Shown here: one piece after another, positions 1 through 6,712 of the stretch | Layout of the letters: the number at the start of each line of letters is the position of its first letter | Numbering within the stretch: position 1 is the stretch's first letter | NCBI GenBank assembly: GCA_964654135.1 | Contig: CAZZHV010000028.1 | Span: forward strand, 1 to 15,634 | Length of the DNA: 15,634 nt | Source: CAMLQK01 sp964654135 | Lineage (GTDB): Bacteria > Patescibacteriota > Saccharimonadia > Saccharimonadales > UBA4665 | Direction of reading: 5' to 3' | The notes under the pieces: model-generated | The model's database searches: none | Told to the model about the DNA's origin: nothing | What the model saw: only the letters and a program-made list of their open reading frames with translations | Program-made: the position numbers and the translations under genes

Positions 1-296
1 CTGATATTGCAGCCAGCTTTCAGCGCACCGCCGTTGAGACGGTTGTCGATAAGGCGATTATGGCGTTTGAGGAGTTCTCCCCTGCTTCAGTGGTGATCGC
101 CGGCGGCGTTGCCGCTAGCCCTGAATTGCGACGTCAGCTCGCGGCACGTTTGCCTATTCCTATTTCCTACACAGATAGCAAGCTCTGCACTGACAATGGC
201 GCTATGATTGCGACACTTGGCTGTTTTCATGCCATGCACGGGCGCCCTACGGCCGACCCATACACTCTGGATATCTCCCCTAACCTTTCTATGTAA
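1..296 (+). CDS. tsaD: TsaD, tRNA N6-adenosine threonylcarbamoyltransferase (C-terminal part)
   Basis: Only the last 98 codons are present; the reading frame is open from base 3 and the 5' end lies outside the window. The visible part contains the GGVAAS-x-ELR segment and the CTDNGAMIA segment, which match the GGVAANxxLR and CTDNAAMIA signatures near the C-terminus of the Kae1/TsaD family. TsaD transfers the threonylcarbamoyl group made by TsaC onto A37 of ANN-decoding tRNAs, working in the cytoplasm with TsaB and TsaE. In this fragment the first Ala of the usual DNAAM is Gly. No clear terminator follows the stop; a candidate promoter for the valS leader begins 19 nt downstream. The family assignment is confident; the completeness of the upstream part cannot be judged here. 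Confidence 0.9.
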   Translation, partial: DIAASFQRTAVETVVDKAIMAFEEFSPASVVIAGGVAASPELRRQLAARLPIPISYTDSKLCTDNGAMIATLGCFHAMHGRPTADPYTLDISPNLSM

Positions 297-314
297 TTTT
301 CTGCAAAAATAGGC

Positions 315-343
315 TTGCAAGTGCCAGGAGCCTGGGCTACTAT
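315..343 (+). promoter_or_regulatory. Candidate distal promoter for the valS leader
   Basis: TTGCAA at 315-320 and TACTAT at 338-343 are separated by exactly 17 nt, giving an expected start near 350. A transcript from here would carry about 280 nt of leader before valS, or be a separate small RNA. Confidence 0.45.
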
Positions 344-630
344 GCAGACGTCCAAAAACAAAAAGTGAGAAAACAACTTAGGAAGATGCGAGGTATACGT
401 GCAATACCTATTGCTTGTGCACGCTTTGCTAAGTTTTCACATGAAAGCCTTACTATTTTATGGGCAAAGTTTTCATGTGAAATGGTACTAGCCTTTTATG
501 GCTACCGCGATTAGTGCGGTGGCCAGTGTTTACAGTGGTCAAATAGCCGTATCAATGCTATGCTGTAAGAGATAAACGCTGGCTTTCATATTCTGCGCAG
601 ACGCCAGCGCAAACAACATAAGGACGTCGC
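344..630 (+). other. Hairpin-rich gene-free leader upstream of valS
   Basis: No protein gene is seen in the 334 nt between tsaD and valS. The stretch holds four hairpins. CGTGCA/TGCACG pairs at 398-403 and 418-423. A perfect 12-bp arm pair, 435-446 with 471-482, can be extended by GCTA/TAGC at 428-431 and 489-492. GGCTACCGC/GCGGTGGCC (one G-T pair) lies at 500-508 and 516-524. CGCTGGC/GCCAGCG lies at 577-583 and 603-609, just before the ribosome binding site, with TCTGCGCAGA, itself self-complementary, in its loop. It could be a regulatory leader of valS or a small RNA gene. No known riboswitch class was recognised. Confidence 0.45.
556..564 (+). promoter_or_regulatory. Proximal extended -10 promoter of valS
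   Basis: TGCTATGCT is an extended -10 of the same TGCTAT type seen at other promoters in this window. No good -35 was found. The expected start near 571 leaves a 60-nt leader containing the 577-609 hairpin. Confidence 0.45.
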
Positions 631-3195
631 ATGAAATTACCGAAAGTTTACGAACCAGATCAATACGAAAGCACCATCTATGAGCTATGGGAAAAATCTC
701 AAGCTTTTACGCCAAAAGGTGAGGGCGAGGCCTTTAGTATTGTCATGCCGCCACCAAATGCGAACGCAAACGCGCATCTTGGCCACGAGCTTACAGTAGC
801 GCTAGAAGATATCGTCGTTCGTTACCAGCGACTGCGCGGCAAGGATGCCATCCTCGTACCGGGAGCCGATCATGCTGGATTCGAGACGCAATCAGTATAT
901 GAAAAGCATCTTGCCAAAGAGGGAAGAAGCCGTTTTGACTTTACACGCGAAGAATTGTACGAGAATATTTTTGAATTTGTCGGCAAAAACCGTATGAACT
1001 TCGAAAATCAGCTTCGGCGCATGGGTGTTGGCTGCGACTGGAGCCGCTTTACCTTTACTCTTGATGACAAAATTGTGACCCGTGCCTATACAACTTTTAA
1101 AAAGATGTGGGATGAAGGTCTGATTTACAGGGGTGAGCGTCTCGTTAATTACTGTACTTTTCACGGTACTGCTTTTGCTGATATCGAAGTAGAGCACAAA
1201 GAAGAGAAGGGTAGTCTATGGTTTATCCGCTATGCCTTAACAGATGGAAGCGGTGAACTCACCGTAGCAACTACACGTCCTGAGACACTATTTGGCGATA
1301 CTGCAGTTGCAGTTCATCCAGACGACAAGCGCCATGCCAAGTTTATCGGCAAAACAGTTAAATTGCCGCTGACAAACCGCGAAATCCCGGTGATTGCCGA
1401 CGATTTCGTTGACGTCGCATTTGGTACTGGTGCAGTTAAGATTACGCCAGCACATGACCCCAACGACTACGAGGCGGGTAAGCGTCACGATTTGCCAATG
1501 CCAAGTGTTATTACCTTTGAAGGTACTATGAGCGCTGATGTTCCTTCGGAATATCGTGGTTTACCTGTACTTGAGGCGCGCGATTTAGTTACTGAAAGTC
1601 TAAAAGAGCAGGGCTTTTTGATTAAAACAGAAGGTCACGTTCATAACGTTGGCCACTGCTACAAGTGCGGCACTGTCATTCAACCGCTTCTCAAAGATCA
1701 GTGGTTTGTCGATATGCAGCCGCTGGCCGCTAAAGCTATTGAAGCACTTGAAGCTGGAAAGATAGCTTTTTACCCAGCTACTAAGCAAGAGCAGCTGATT
1801 ACATATCTCAAAAATCTTAAGGATTGGAATATTTCGCGCCAAATTGCGTGGGGTATACCAATTCCTGCCTTCCAGAATGTCGACGACCAGGATGACTGGG
1901 TCTATAACGATCAAGTGGACCAGGAAATTTTAGAGATTGATGGCAAAACCTACCGCCGTGATCCTGATGTATTCGATACTTGGTTTAGCAGTAGTTCGTG
2001 GCCATATGCCACGCTTAACTTCGGTGATCAAAACAGCACCGACTTTGAACGCTTCTATCCGTTAGATCTTATGGAAACTGGTGGCGAAATTCTCTATCCA
2101 TGGGTTAGCCGCATGCTCATGCTTGGCTTGTATGTCACGGGTGAAATTCCATTTAAAGCTGTGTACATTCACGGCTATGTGATGGCCGAAGACGGCTCCA
2201 AGATGAGCAAAAGCGTTGGCAATGTCGTTGACCCAATGCCAGTTATTGACCAGTATGGTTCCGACGCATTGCGTATGGGTATTGTTGCCGGGCGGGCACC
2301 AGCGGTTAACCGTGGTTATGACCCTCGCAAGATCGAAGATGCCCGCAACTTCTGTAATAAACTATGGAATGTAGCTCGTTATATCGAAGATAAAACTGCG
2401 CATCACCACATAGAGACATCTGCAGTTGAGCCAAAATCCGACGCAGATCACTGGTTGTTGAGTAAGTTACAACAATCTACCGATGAGATTGCTAAGGCTC
2501 TTGACGAATATCGTTTTGCCGAGGCTTACGACACGCTCTATCACTTCGTCTGGGATGATTTCGCTGACTGGTATATCGAGGCATCTAAGGCCGAGGAGAA
2601 CGTTAGTCTCTTGGCATATGCCCTCAAGTCTATTCTTAAGATTGCGCATCCGTTTGCGCCATTTGTTACCGAAACTATCTGGCAGACACTCGTGTGGCAG
2701 CAAGATACGCTGGTAGCCACAAGCAGTTGGCCAGTAACCGTATCATATGACAAGCAAGCTGCGGCGGCATTTGAGGGCGTTAAGTCTATAGTTACAGAGG
2801 CGCGAGCTATGCAAAAGAATATCGGCACAACCAACGGCACGCTGCTGTATCGTAATGCGCTTGCTTTGCGTGCCAATGAAGCCCTCCTGAAGCGTCTGGC
2901 TCGTCTTGAAGCCGTAACTGAGATAACTGGCGAGGGCAGGGGTCTTAAGCTCACACAGAGCGTCTTTGAGGCTTGGTTGGACATCGACGAGCAGACGGCC
3001 GCTAGCTATAAGGCTCGCTTGAATGAACAGGCTAAGAGCGAAGAAGATGCTATTCAGCGTCTCGAGGGCCGCCTCGGCAACGCATCGTACGTCGACCATG
3101 CACCGGCGCACGTCGTAGCGCAGACTCGTGAACAACTCGCCGACGCCCAAAAGCGTCTTGAGACAATTCTTACTGAGCGCAAACGTCTTATCTAA
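631..3195 (+). CDS. valS: Valyl-tRNA synthetase
   Basis: This 854-residue class Ia synthetase charges tRNA-Val with valine in the cytoplasm. The ATP-binding HIGH motif appears as HLGH at residues 49-52, following MPPPNAN. The second signature, KMSKS, is at 524-528. ValRS-specific segments are PGADHAG, TTRPETLFGDTAVAV and GTGAVKITPAHDPNDYE in the editing domain, and DVFDTWFSSSSWP before the second half of the catalytic fold. A CYKCGT segment precedes the QWFVDM motif. The C-terminal 60 residues are charged and helical, matching the ValRS tRNA-binding coiled-coil arm. The length is near the bacterial norm. The start is set by AAGGA at 619-623, 7 nt ahead of ATG. It is preceded by a long structured leader and ends at a shared hairpin terminator. 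Confidence 0.97.
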   Translation: MKLPKVYEPDQYESTIYELWEKSQAFTPKGEGEAFSIVMPPPNANANAHLGHELTVALEDIVVRYQRLRGKDAILVPGADHAGFETQSVYEKHLAKEGRSRFDFTREELYENIFEFVGKNRMNFENQLRRMGVGCDWSRFTFTLDDKIVTRAYTTFKKMWDEGLIYRGERLVNYCTFHGTAFADIEVEHKEEKGSLWFIRYALTDGSGELTVATTRPETLFGDTAVAVHPDDKRHAKFIGKTVKLPLTNREIPVIADDFVDVAFGTGAVKITPAHDPNDYEAGKRHDLPMPSVITFEGTMSADVPSEYRGLPVLEARDLVTESLKEQGFLIKTEGHVHNVGHCYKCGTVIQPLLKDQWFVDMQPLAAKAIEALEAGKIAFYPATKQEQLITYLKNLKDWNISRQIAWGIPIPAFQNVDDQDDWVYNDQVDQEILEIDGKTYRRDPDVFDTWFSSSSWPYATLNFGDQNSTDFERFYPLDLMETGGEILYPWVSRMLMLGLYVTGEIPFKAVYIHGYVMAEDGSKMSKSVGNVVDPMPVIDQYGSDALRMGIVAGRAPAVNRGYDPRKIEDARNFCNKLWNVARYIEDKTAHHHIETSAVEPKSDADHWLLSKLQQSTDEIAKALDEYRFAEAYDTLYHFVWDDFADWYIEASKAEENVSLLAYALKSILKIAHPFAPFVTETIWQTLVWQQDTLVATSSWPVTVSYDKQAAAAFEGVKSIVTEARAMQKNIGTTNGTLLYRNALALRANEALLKRLARLEAVTEITGEGRGLKLTQSVFEAWLDIDEQTAASYKARLNEQAKSEEDAIQRLEGRLGNASYVDHAPAHVVAQTREQLADAQKRLETILTERKRLI

Positions 3196-3196
3196 T

Positions 3197-3225
3197 AAAA
3201 AGCCCCGGAAGACCGGGGCTTTTTT
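3197..3225. terminator. Bidirectional terminator between valS and the HTH-HAD gene
   Basis: A GC-rich stem AGCCCCGG/CCGGGGCT with a 4-nt loop is flanked by an A run on the left and a T run on the right, so it can terminate in both directions. It starts two bases after the valS stop and ends two bases before the stop of the convergent gene. Confidence 0.9.
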
Positions 3226-3227
3226 AC

Positions 3228-4073
3228 TTATTCTGGAAACTTGAGTGCTTCGCGGATTCGCTCGGCTGATTCGTCGGGTCGGTAATCGTCAAACCAAAGA
3301 ACATGCCAACCGTGTTTCTCGGCGGCCATAAGATTGGCGCGGGAATCATCAATAAAGAGAATGTTCTCGGCAGGTACGCCAGCTCGCTCAGTAGCAATTG
3401 CAAAGATACCACTTTCGGGCTTAATAACTTTAACTTCGGAAGAATCAATAATTGCGTCGTAACTTACATCTGGCAGGAGCCCGCGCTCACGCATAATTTT
3501 GATAAAGCCCGGCATAATGTTCGTGAGTAATCCGACGCGGTAGTGCTCGGCAGCCCAGCGAACAGTCTCGTCCATGATTGGAATAGGCTCGATGGCTTCC
3601 ATGTAGTATTCGATCCAGTCGATCGGGTCGGTTTTGAGTTCTTTTGCGAGAATGGCGTTAAATTCGGCCATGGTCATTTCGCCGCGGCAAACCTGATCGT
3701 TGTAATGCCAGAAAGTCGTTTCAACTATATCTGCAGAGGCGCCAGTGCGCATTGCGAGTTCGGTAAAGGCACGGTGGAAGAATCGCACGAGACATCCGTT
3801 AATATCGAAGTACACGAACTCTACACCACTTGCGGAACGACTTTTTGGCTTGGTTGGCGTAACACCGGTAATACCAAGTAGCTCATCGAGGCTAACGCCC
3901 AAAGCACTCGATATATTTTGAATCGTAAAAATAGAAGGAGACTTAATAGCTCCGCGCTCTATCTTTGTGAGCGTAGAATAGCTCAAATTAGCCTTTTGAC
4001 AGAGCGCCTGCTGTGTCATGCCAGCGCGCAAACGCGCCGCCTGGAGACGCTGTCCCAACCCTTTCTCATCCAT
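3228..4073 (-). CDS. XRE-type HTH fused to a HAD-superfamily hydrolase domain
   Basis: Residues about 5-66 form a Cro/C1 helix-turn-helix (GQRLQAARLRAGMTQQALCQ then NLSYSTLTKIERG). A short linker leads to a HAD domain at about 84-281 with the subfamily IA layout: motif I FDINGC (D90), motif II LLTN (T184), motif III lysine in VIKPE (K218) and motif IV FIDDS (D242, D243). The usual second aspartate of DxD is Asn92, so the phosphatase reaction may be weakened or changed. The protein could sense a phosphorylated metabolite and act on DNA, but neither substrate nor target is visible. An upstream in-frame ATG at 4079 exists; I prefer 4073 (281 residues) because it lies exactly 6 nt after a good -10, implying a leaderless message. 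It ends at the terminator shared with valS. Confidence 0.85.
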   Translation of the reverse strand: MDEKGLGQRLQAARLRAGMTQQALCQKANLSYSTLTKIERGAIKSPSIFTIQNISSALGVSLDELLGITGVTPTKPKSRSASGVEFVYFDINGCLVRFFHRAFTELAMRTGASADIVETTFWHYNDQVCRGEMTMAEFNAILAKELKTDPIDWIEYYMEAIEPIPIMDETVRWAAEHYRVGLLTNIMPGFIKIMRERGLLPDVSYDAIIDSSEVKVIKPESGIFAIATERAGVPAENILFIDDSRANLMAAEKHGWHVLWFDDYRPDESAERIREALKFPE

Positions 4074-4079
4074 AGCCAT

Positions 4080-4108
4080 ATGATACCAGTTGTGCTTAAA
4101 TCTTCCAA
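4080..4108 (-). promoter_or_regulatory. Promoter of the HTH-HAD gene
   Basis: Read on the minus strand, TTGGAA (4108-4103), a 17-nt spacer and TATCAT (4085-4080). The ATG at 4073 sits where transcription should begin. Confidence 0.65.
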
Positions 4109-4142
4109 GTTAACTCGCCGGAAAGTACCAATTACAGAGGTT

Positions 4143-4173
4143 TTGGCCGCATTTTCAGGAATGGACGTATACT
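4143..4173 (+). promoter_or_regulatory. Promoter of the 4180 membrane protein gene
   Basis: TATACT at 4168-4173 ends 6 nt before the ATG at 4180, which predicts a leaderless transcript. The -35 is weak (TTGGCC at 4143-4148, spacer 19). Confidence 0.55.
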
Positions 4174-4179
4174 AAAGGT

Positions 4180-5307
4180 ATGTTTCGATCACTTTTTCTT
4201 CGCCTATCTGTTTCTTTATTGCCAGTAACACTTTTTAGCTTCGGGCTCGCGCTAAGCGCCATGCTGGTTTTTGGCAATCCCAATCTTGTAAAAAGCGCAG
4301 TCCGCGATAGCGGTCTTTACGACGTGCTCATTGACGATGTGTTTTTGCAAAACCAATCTGTTTTAGGAACTGCATTACCACTTAACGACAGCGGAGTAAC
4401 CGATGCGGTAAAGGCTGCTTTTACGCCGAATCTATTGCAAAAAACTGGTGATAACATTGTTGATGGCACTTACGGGTGGCTACAAGGTGACACTAAAACA
4501 CCTCAGTTTAATGTCGACCTAACAAGCGCCAAGGCACAGGCAGCTGATAATGTGGGTGCGTATGTCGCCAATCGTGCGGCAGGCCTGCCTATTTGTAGTG
4601 CTGCACAGGCACGTATGTTCTACTCTGGGAGCATGGACCTCTATACGCTAACCTGTCGACCTTCGGACTTATCAACAGAGACGATTCATAGCATGGTACA
4701 GGGTTCGCTCATGACGAGCAGCGACTTCTTTGGTAATGCATTTATGACTGCCGGCAGCATTCAAGATCAAAATGGCCAGCCACTGTACACACGCCTCTCG
4801 TTTATTCCAACAATCTACCAGTGGACAATTAAGGCAGTGTATATTCTTGGCGGTGTAGCCGCGCTATCAGCTATCGGCGTGTTCTTCTTAAGCAGTCCGC
4901 GTAGGGCAGGGACTAAGCGCCTCGGCATCACGGTGCTGGCTATTGGCGCAGTAAGCGTACTCTTTTCTATTCTACTTGGATTTATTAGCTCGTACATAGG
5001 TGAAGGAATTACCAAAATTTCTGGAAGTACCGACGCATTGCAGGTTAAGATCACTGACATCGTACATATTCTATTAACAGATGTGCGCTACTGGTGGCTC
5101 CGCATAGCCATCGCTGAAGTACTTATTGGTGTTGGCCTCCTTGTTTGGCTACGCGTTACGCGTAAACCGGCGCTGTCACCGCAACCAGAACCGGCGGCGC
5201 TTAACAGCTTGCCGCCAACAGACCCAACTGCGCCAACCATACCTCCGCAGACCCCACCCGTTGGTGAATGGCAAAACCGTGACAATAATCGGCGTCTACA
5301 GCTTTAA
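4180..5307 (+). CDS. Four-TM membrane protein with large extracytoplasmic domain
   Basis: I do not recognise the family. The 375-residue product has an N-terminal membrane segment (about 8-31), a roughly 180-residue loop likely outside the membrane with two cysteines (C139, C159) that could form a disulfide, then three closely spaced membrane segments (about 216-238, 248-273, 304-326). The last 50 residues form a proline-rich tail (PQPEPAALNSLPPTDPTAP and onward), probably cytoplasmic. The start codon is 6 nt after a TATACT box with no Shine-Dalgarno, suggesting leaderless translation. It is divergent from the HTH-HAD gene across a 106-nt spacer, and no terminator is seen before the downstream tRNA promoter. 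A sensor or envelope role is possible but unsupported. Confidence 0.8.
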   Translation: MFRSLFLRLSVSLLPVTLFSFGLALSAMLVFGNPNLVKSAVRDSGLYDVLIDDVFLQNQSVLGTALPLNDSGVTDAVKAAFTPNLLQKTGDNIVDGTYGWLQGDTKTPQFNVDLTSAKAQAADNVGAYVANRAAGLPICSAAQARMFYSGSMDLYTLTCRPSDLSTETIHSMVQGSLMTSSDFFGNAFMTAGSIQDQNGQPLYTRLSFIPTIYQWTIKAVYILGGVAALSAIGVFFLSSPRRAGTKRLGITVLAIGAVSVLFSILLGFISSYIGEGITKISGSTDALQVKITDIVHILLTDVRYWWLRIAIAEVLIGVGLLVWLRVTRKPALSPQPEPAALNSLPPTDPTAPTIPPQTPPVGEWQNRDNNRRLQL

Positions 5308-5331
5308 TTAAGAGTTCAGGTGCGCTAGAAT
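5303..5331 (+). promoter_or_regulatory. Candidate promoter of tRNA-Ser(CGA)
   Basis: TAGAAT at 5326-5331 lies 12 nt before the tRNA 5' end, with a poor TTTAAT -35 at 5303-5308 and a 17-nt spacer. The -35 overlaps the stop codon of the preceding gene. Confidence 0.4.
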
Positions 5332-5342
5332 AACAGAGATGC

Positions 5343-5430
5343 GGAGAGGTCGCATAGTTGGTCTAGTGCGCCGCACTCGAAATGCGGTATAGGGGCAACT
5401 CTATCGAGGGTTCGAATCCCTCTCTCTCCG
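5343..5430 (+). tRNA. tRNA-Ser, anticodon CGA
   Basis: The acceptor stem GGAGAGG (5343-5349) pairs with TCTCTCC (5423-5429). The anticodon stem is CCGCA/TGCGG (5371-5375, 5383-5387) with loop CTCGAAA, giving anticodon CGA at 5378-5380 for codon UCG. The long variable arm (5388-5405) and discriminator G (5430) are typical of tRNA-Ser. The T arm is GAGGG-TTCGAAT-CCCTC. CCA is encoded at 5431-5433 and its A is already the first base of the terminator stem. The last 29 nt, including CCA, are identical to those of tRNA-Ser(GCU) in this window. Confidence 0.95.
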
Positions 5431-5432
5431 CC

Positions 5433-5471
5433 AATCTAAAAGAACCAGCTTCTTGCTGGTTCTTTTAGATT
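5433..5471 (+). terminator. Terminator of tRNA-Ser(CGA)
   Basis: A perfect 17-bp stem (5433-5449 with 5455-5471) with loop TTCTT begins at the last base of the encoded CCA. The descending arm carries the T-rich TTCTTTT. Confidence 0.8.
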
Positions 5472-5617
5472 CTCTGGGTTGGTGGGATTTGATGAAGAAC
5501 GGGAAAGGTTGCCGGTGGCAAGCTTTCTTCATACAGAGAACGAATCCCTCTCTCGCGAAAACATTTCTTCGAACAGTATCGAATCCCCTACTAAAAATAA
5601 TTTCCTTTTTCTTGCTC
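5472..5617 (+). other. Intergenic stretch with decayed tRNA-like pieces
   Basis: No gene is seen between the tRNA-Ser terminator and the tRNA-Arg promoter. The stretch contains a nested hairpin (ATGAAGA/TCTTCAT at 5492-5498 and 5526-5532 around TTGCC-GGT-GGCAA at 5509-5521). It also has a 14-nt copy of the tRNA-Ser 3' part (CGAATCCCTCTCTC, 5541-5554) and a second T-loop-like TCGAATCCCCT at 5579-5589. It may be the remains of an extra tRNA-Ser copy or of an integration event. Confidence 0.4.
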
Positions 5618-5646
5618 TTGGCATATTCAAACAAATATGCTATCAT
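5618..5646 (+). promoter_or_regulatory. Promoter of tRNA-Arg(GCG)
   Basis: TTGGCA (5618-5623), spacer 17, TATCAT (5641-5646), preceded by TGC for an extended -10. The predicted start near 5653 is about 11 nt before the tRNA. Confidence 0.8.
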
Positions 5647-5663
5647 TACCTCTGTTGAACTAC

Positions 5664-5737
5664 GTGCCCGTAGCTCAGCTGGATAGAGCGCTGGCTTGCG
5701 GAGCCAGAGGTCGCAGGTTCGAATCCTGCCGGGCACA
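5664..5737 (+). tRNA. tRNA-Arg, anticodon GCG
   Basis: The acceptor stem GTGCCCG (5664-5670) pairs with CGGGCAC (5730-5736), with discriminator A (5737) and encoded CCA at 5738-5740. The anticodon stem CTGGC/GCCAG encloses loop TTGCGGA, so the anticodon is GCG, reading CGC and CGU. The D loop carries GGA, which supplies the A20 arginine identity base, and the T arm is GCAGG-TTCGAAT-CCTGC. Most bacteria use anticodon ACG here, modified to inosine by TadA; this organism encodes G34 directly. The gene has its own promoter and terminator. Confidence 0.95.
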
Positions 5738-5740
5738 CCA

Positions 5741-5780
5741 AGAAAAATACCTCATTTTCGGATGGGGTATTTTTCTTTTT
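5741..5780 (+). terminator. Terminator of tRNA-Arg(GCG)
   Basis: AGAAAAATACC (5741-5751) pairs with GGTATTTTTCT (5766-5776), followed by a T run to 5780. It starts right after the encoded CCA. Confidence 0.85.
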
Positions 5781-5796
5781 ATACACTAGGTGTGAA

Positions 5797-6639
5797 ATGT
5801 TTCCTGTGAAAACGTTTCTTCTCCTTATTGTGGGTTTTTGTTTTTGGGGCAACCAAAGTATGATGATAGTCATGACTGACAGAGAGCCTCGTGCTGTACC
5901 GGCACAAGAAATTATCGAGAGTAGCTTTGAGGGCCGGATTACCGACATTGGTGATTTTGACGACTGTTCGTATGAACAGGCCGCCCGTACTGTTACTGCT
6001 TGGCGAGATCAAGATTTGAAGATCATTTACGGGCTTGGTGGGTTCGATAATTTACACAATAACCATGTTATTGGTCTTACGCGCTGTCGAGCGCTTGGGG
6101 CAATGGCAGTACTCGGCATGGAAGAGGTCGTAACTGAGGACGACCGTAAGGCAGTGCAACTTGCAGCTGCCGCTAAAACTCGCATGATTATTTCTGTCGA
6201 TACCGACGAGGCCTTAGCAAAAGGAAAATCGCGCGTGACAGATAAGGGTGGAGCGCCAAAGCCAACGCTTTCGTGGGGCAACAGAGCTCGTGGCGTAGCA
6301 ATGCAGACTATGCCCTTGCCAGAGAGCAACCTGTATTTTCCGCTCGTCGACTTTGTAACTTGCCACGGCCAGGGTAGTTGCGCATGTTGCGAAGAGCTCG
6401 GCTACGAAGACTACTGTCCCACAAGGCGCCATCGGTACAATATTGTTGCGTTGCAGCCTGACTTTGTAGTCACACGAGACGACTTATCGTCTATTCCAAA
6501 ATTGCTTGCAGAAAAGAAGCAGGGTAATTTACCAAACACTGAATTTATATTTTTCGAAGAGGGCACTGGCGCCTATGGTGATATGTACCTAGAAGGGGAG
6601 ATCAGCGCCACAGCCATAGCCAAGCGCATTAGGTCATAG
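5797..6639 (+). CDS. Unknown protein with a CX5CXCCX8C cysteine cluster
   Basis: I do not recognise the family. From the first ATG the product is 280 residues, beginning with a short hydrophobic stretch (TFLLLIVGFCFW) that could be a signal or membrane anchor. An in-frame ATG at 5872, giving a 255-residue soluble protein starting MTDREP, is a serious alternative: it lies 7 nt after TATGAT (5859-5864), the leaderless arrangement seen elsewhere here. The middle is mixed alpha/beta with an acidic IIESSFEGRITDIGDFDD segment. Residues 189-207 (first numbering) hold C189, C195, C197, C198 and C207, suggesting metal or Fe-S binding, though disulfides are possible if the protein is exported. It follows the tRNA-Arg terminator. 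Composition matches the surrounding native genes, unlike the next gene. Confidence 0.75.
   Translation: MFPVKTFLLLIVGFCFWGNQSMMIVMTDREPRAVPAQEIIESSFEGRITDIGDFDDCSYEQAARTVTAWRDQDLKIIYGLGGFDNLHNNHVIGLTRCRALGAMAVLGMEEVVTEDDRKAVQLAAAAKTRMIISVDTDEALAKGKSRVTDKGGAPKPTLSWGNRARGVAMQTMPLPESNLYFPLVDFVTCHGQGSCACCEELGYEDYCPTRRHRYNIVALQPDFVVTRDDLSSIPKLLAEKKQGNLPNTEFIFFEEGTGAYGDMYLEGEISATAIAKRIRS
5859..5864 (+). promoter_or_regulatory. Possible -10 supporting the downstream start of the cysteine-cluster gene
   Basis: TATGAT lies 7 nt before the in-frame ATG at 5872. The expected -35 position holds only a T/G-rich stretch, so this is a weak call. A competing -10 (TACACT, 5782-5787) precedes the ATG at 5797. 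Confidence 0.3.
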
Positions 6640-6648
6640 CGATCATGC

Positions 6649-6677
6649 TTTGGATGGGGCTACATGTCGTGTAGAAT
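6649..6677 (+). promoter_or_regulatory. Promoter with operator-like dyad for the lipoprotein gene
   Basis: TTTGGA (6649-6654), spacer 17, TAGAAT (6672-6677). The -10 is centred in a perfect dyad, TGTCGT (6665-6670) and ACGACA (6678-6683), a good place for a repressor to bind. Confidence 0.5.
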
Positions 6678-6712
6678 ACGACAGTCCTGCACGTGGCGAA
6701 AGGAAAGTAGTC

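Noticed and set aside
498..524. T-box riboswitch ahead of valS
   Set aside because: The ACCGCG core has one extra base relative to TGGNACCGCG, no T-run terminator follows, and no stem I with a valine specifier could be found.
2541..3150. Minus-strand open frames of 135 and 147 codons inside valS
   Set aside because: They lie opposite a clear coding sequence, lack start signals and show no family features.
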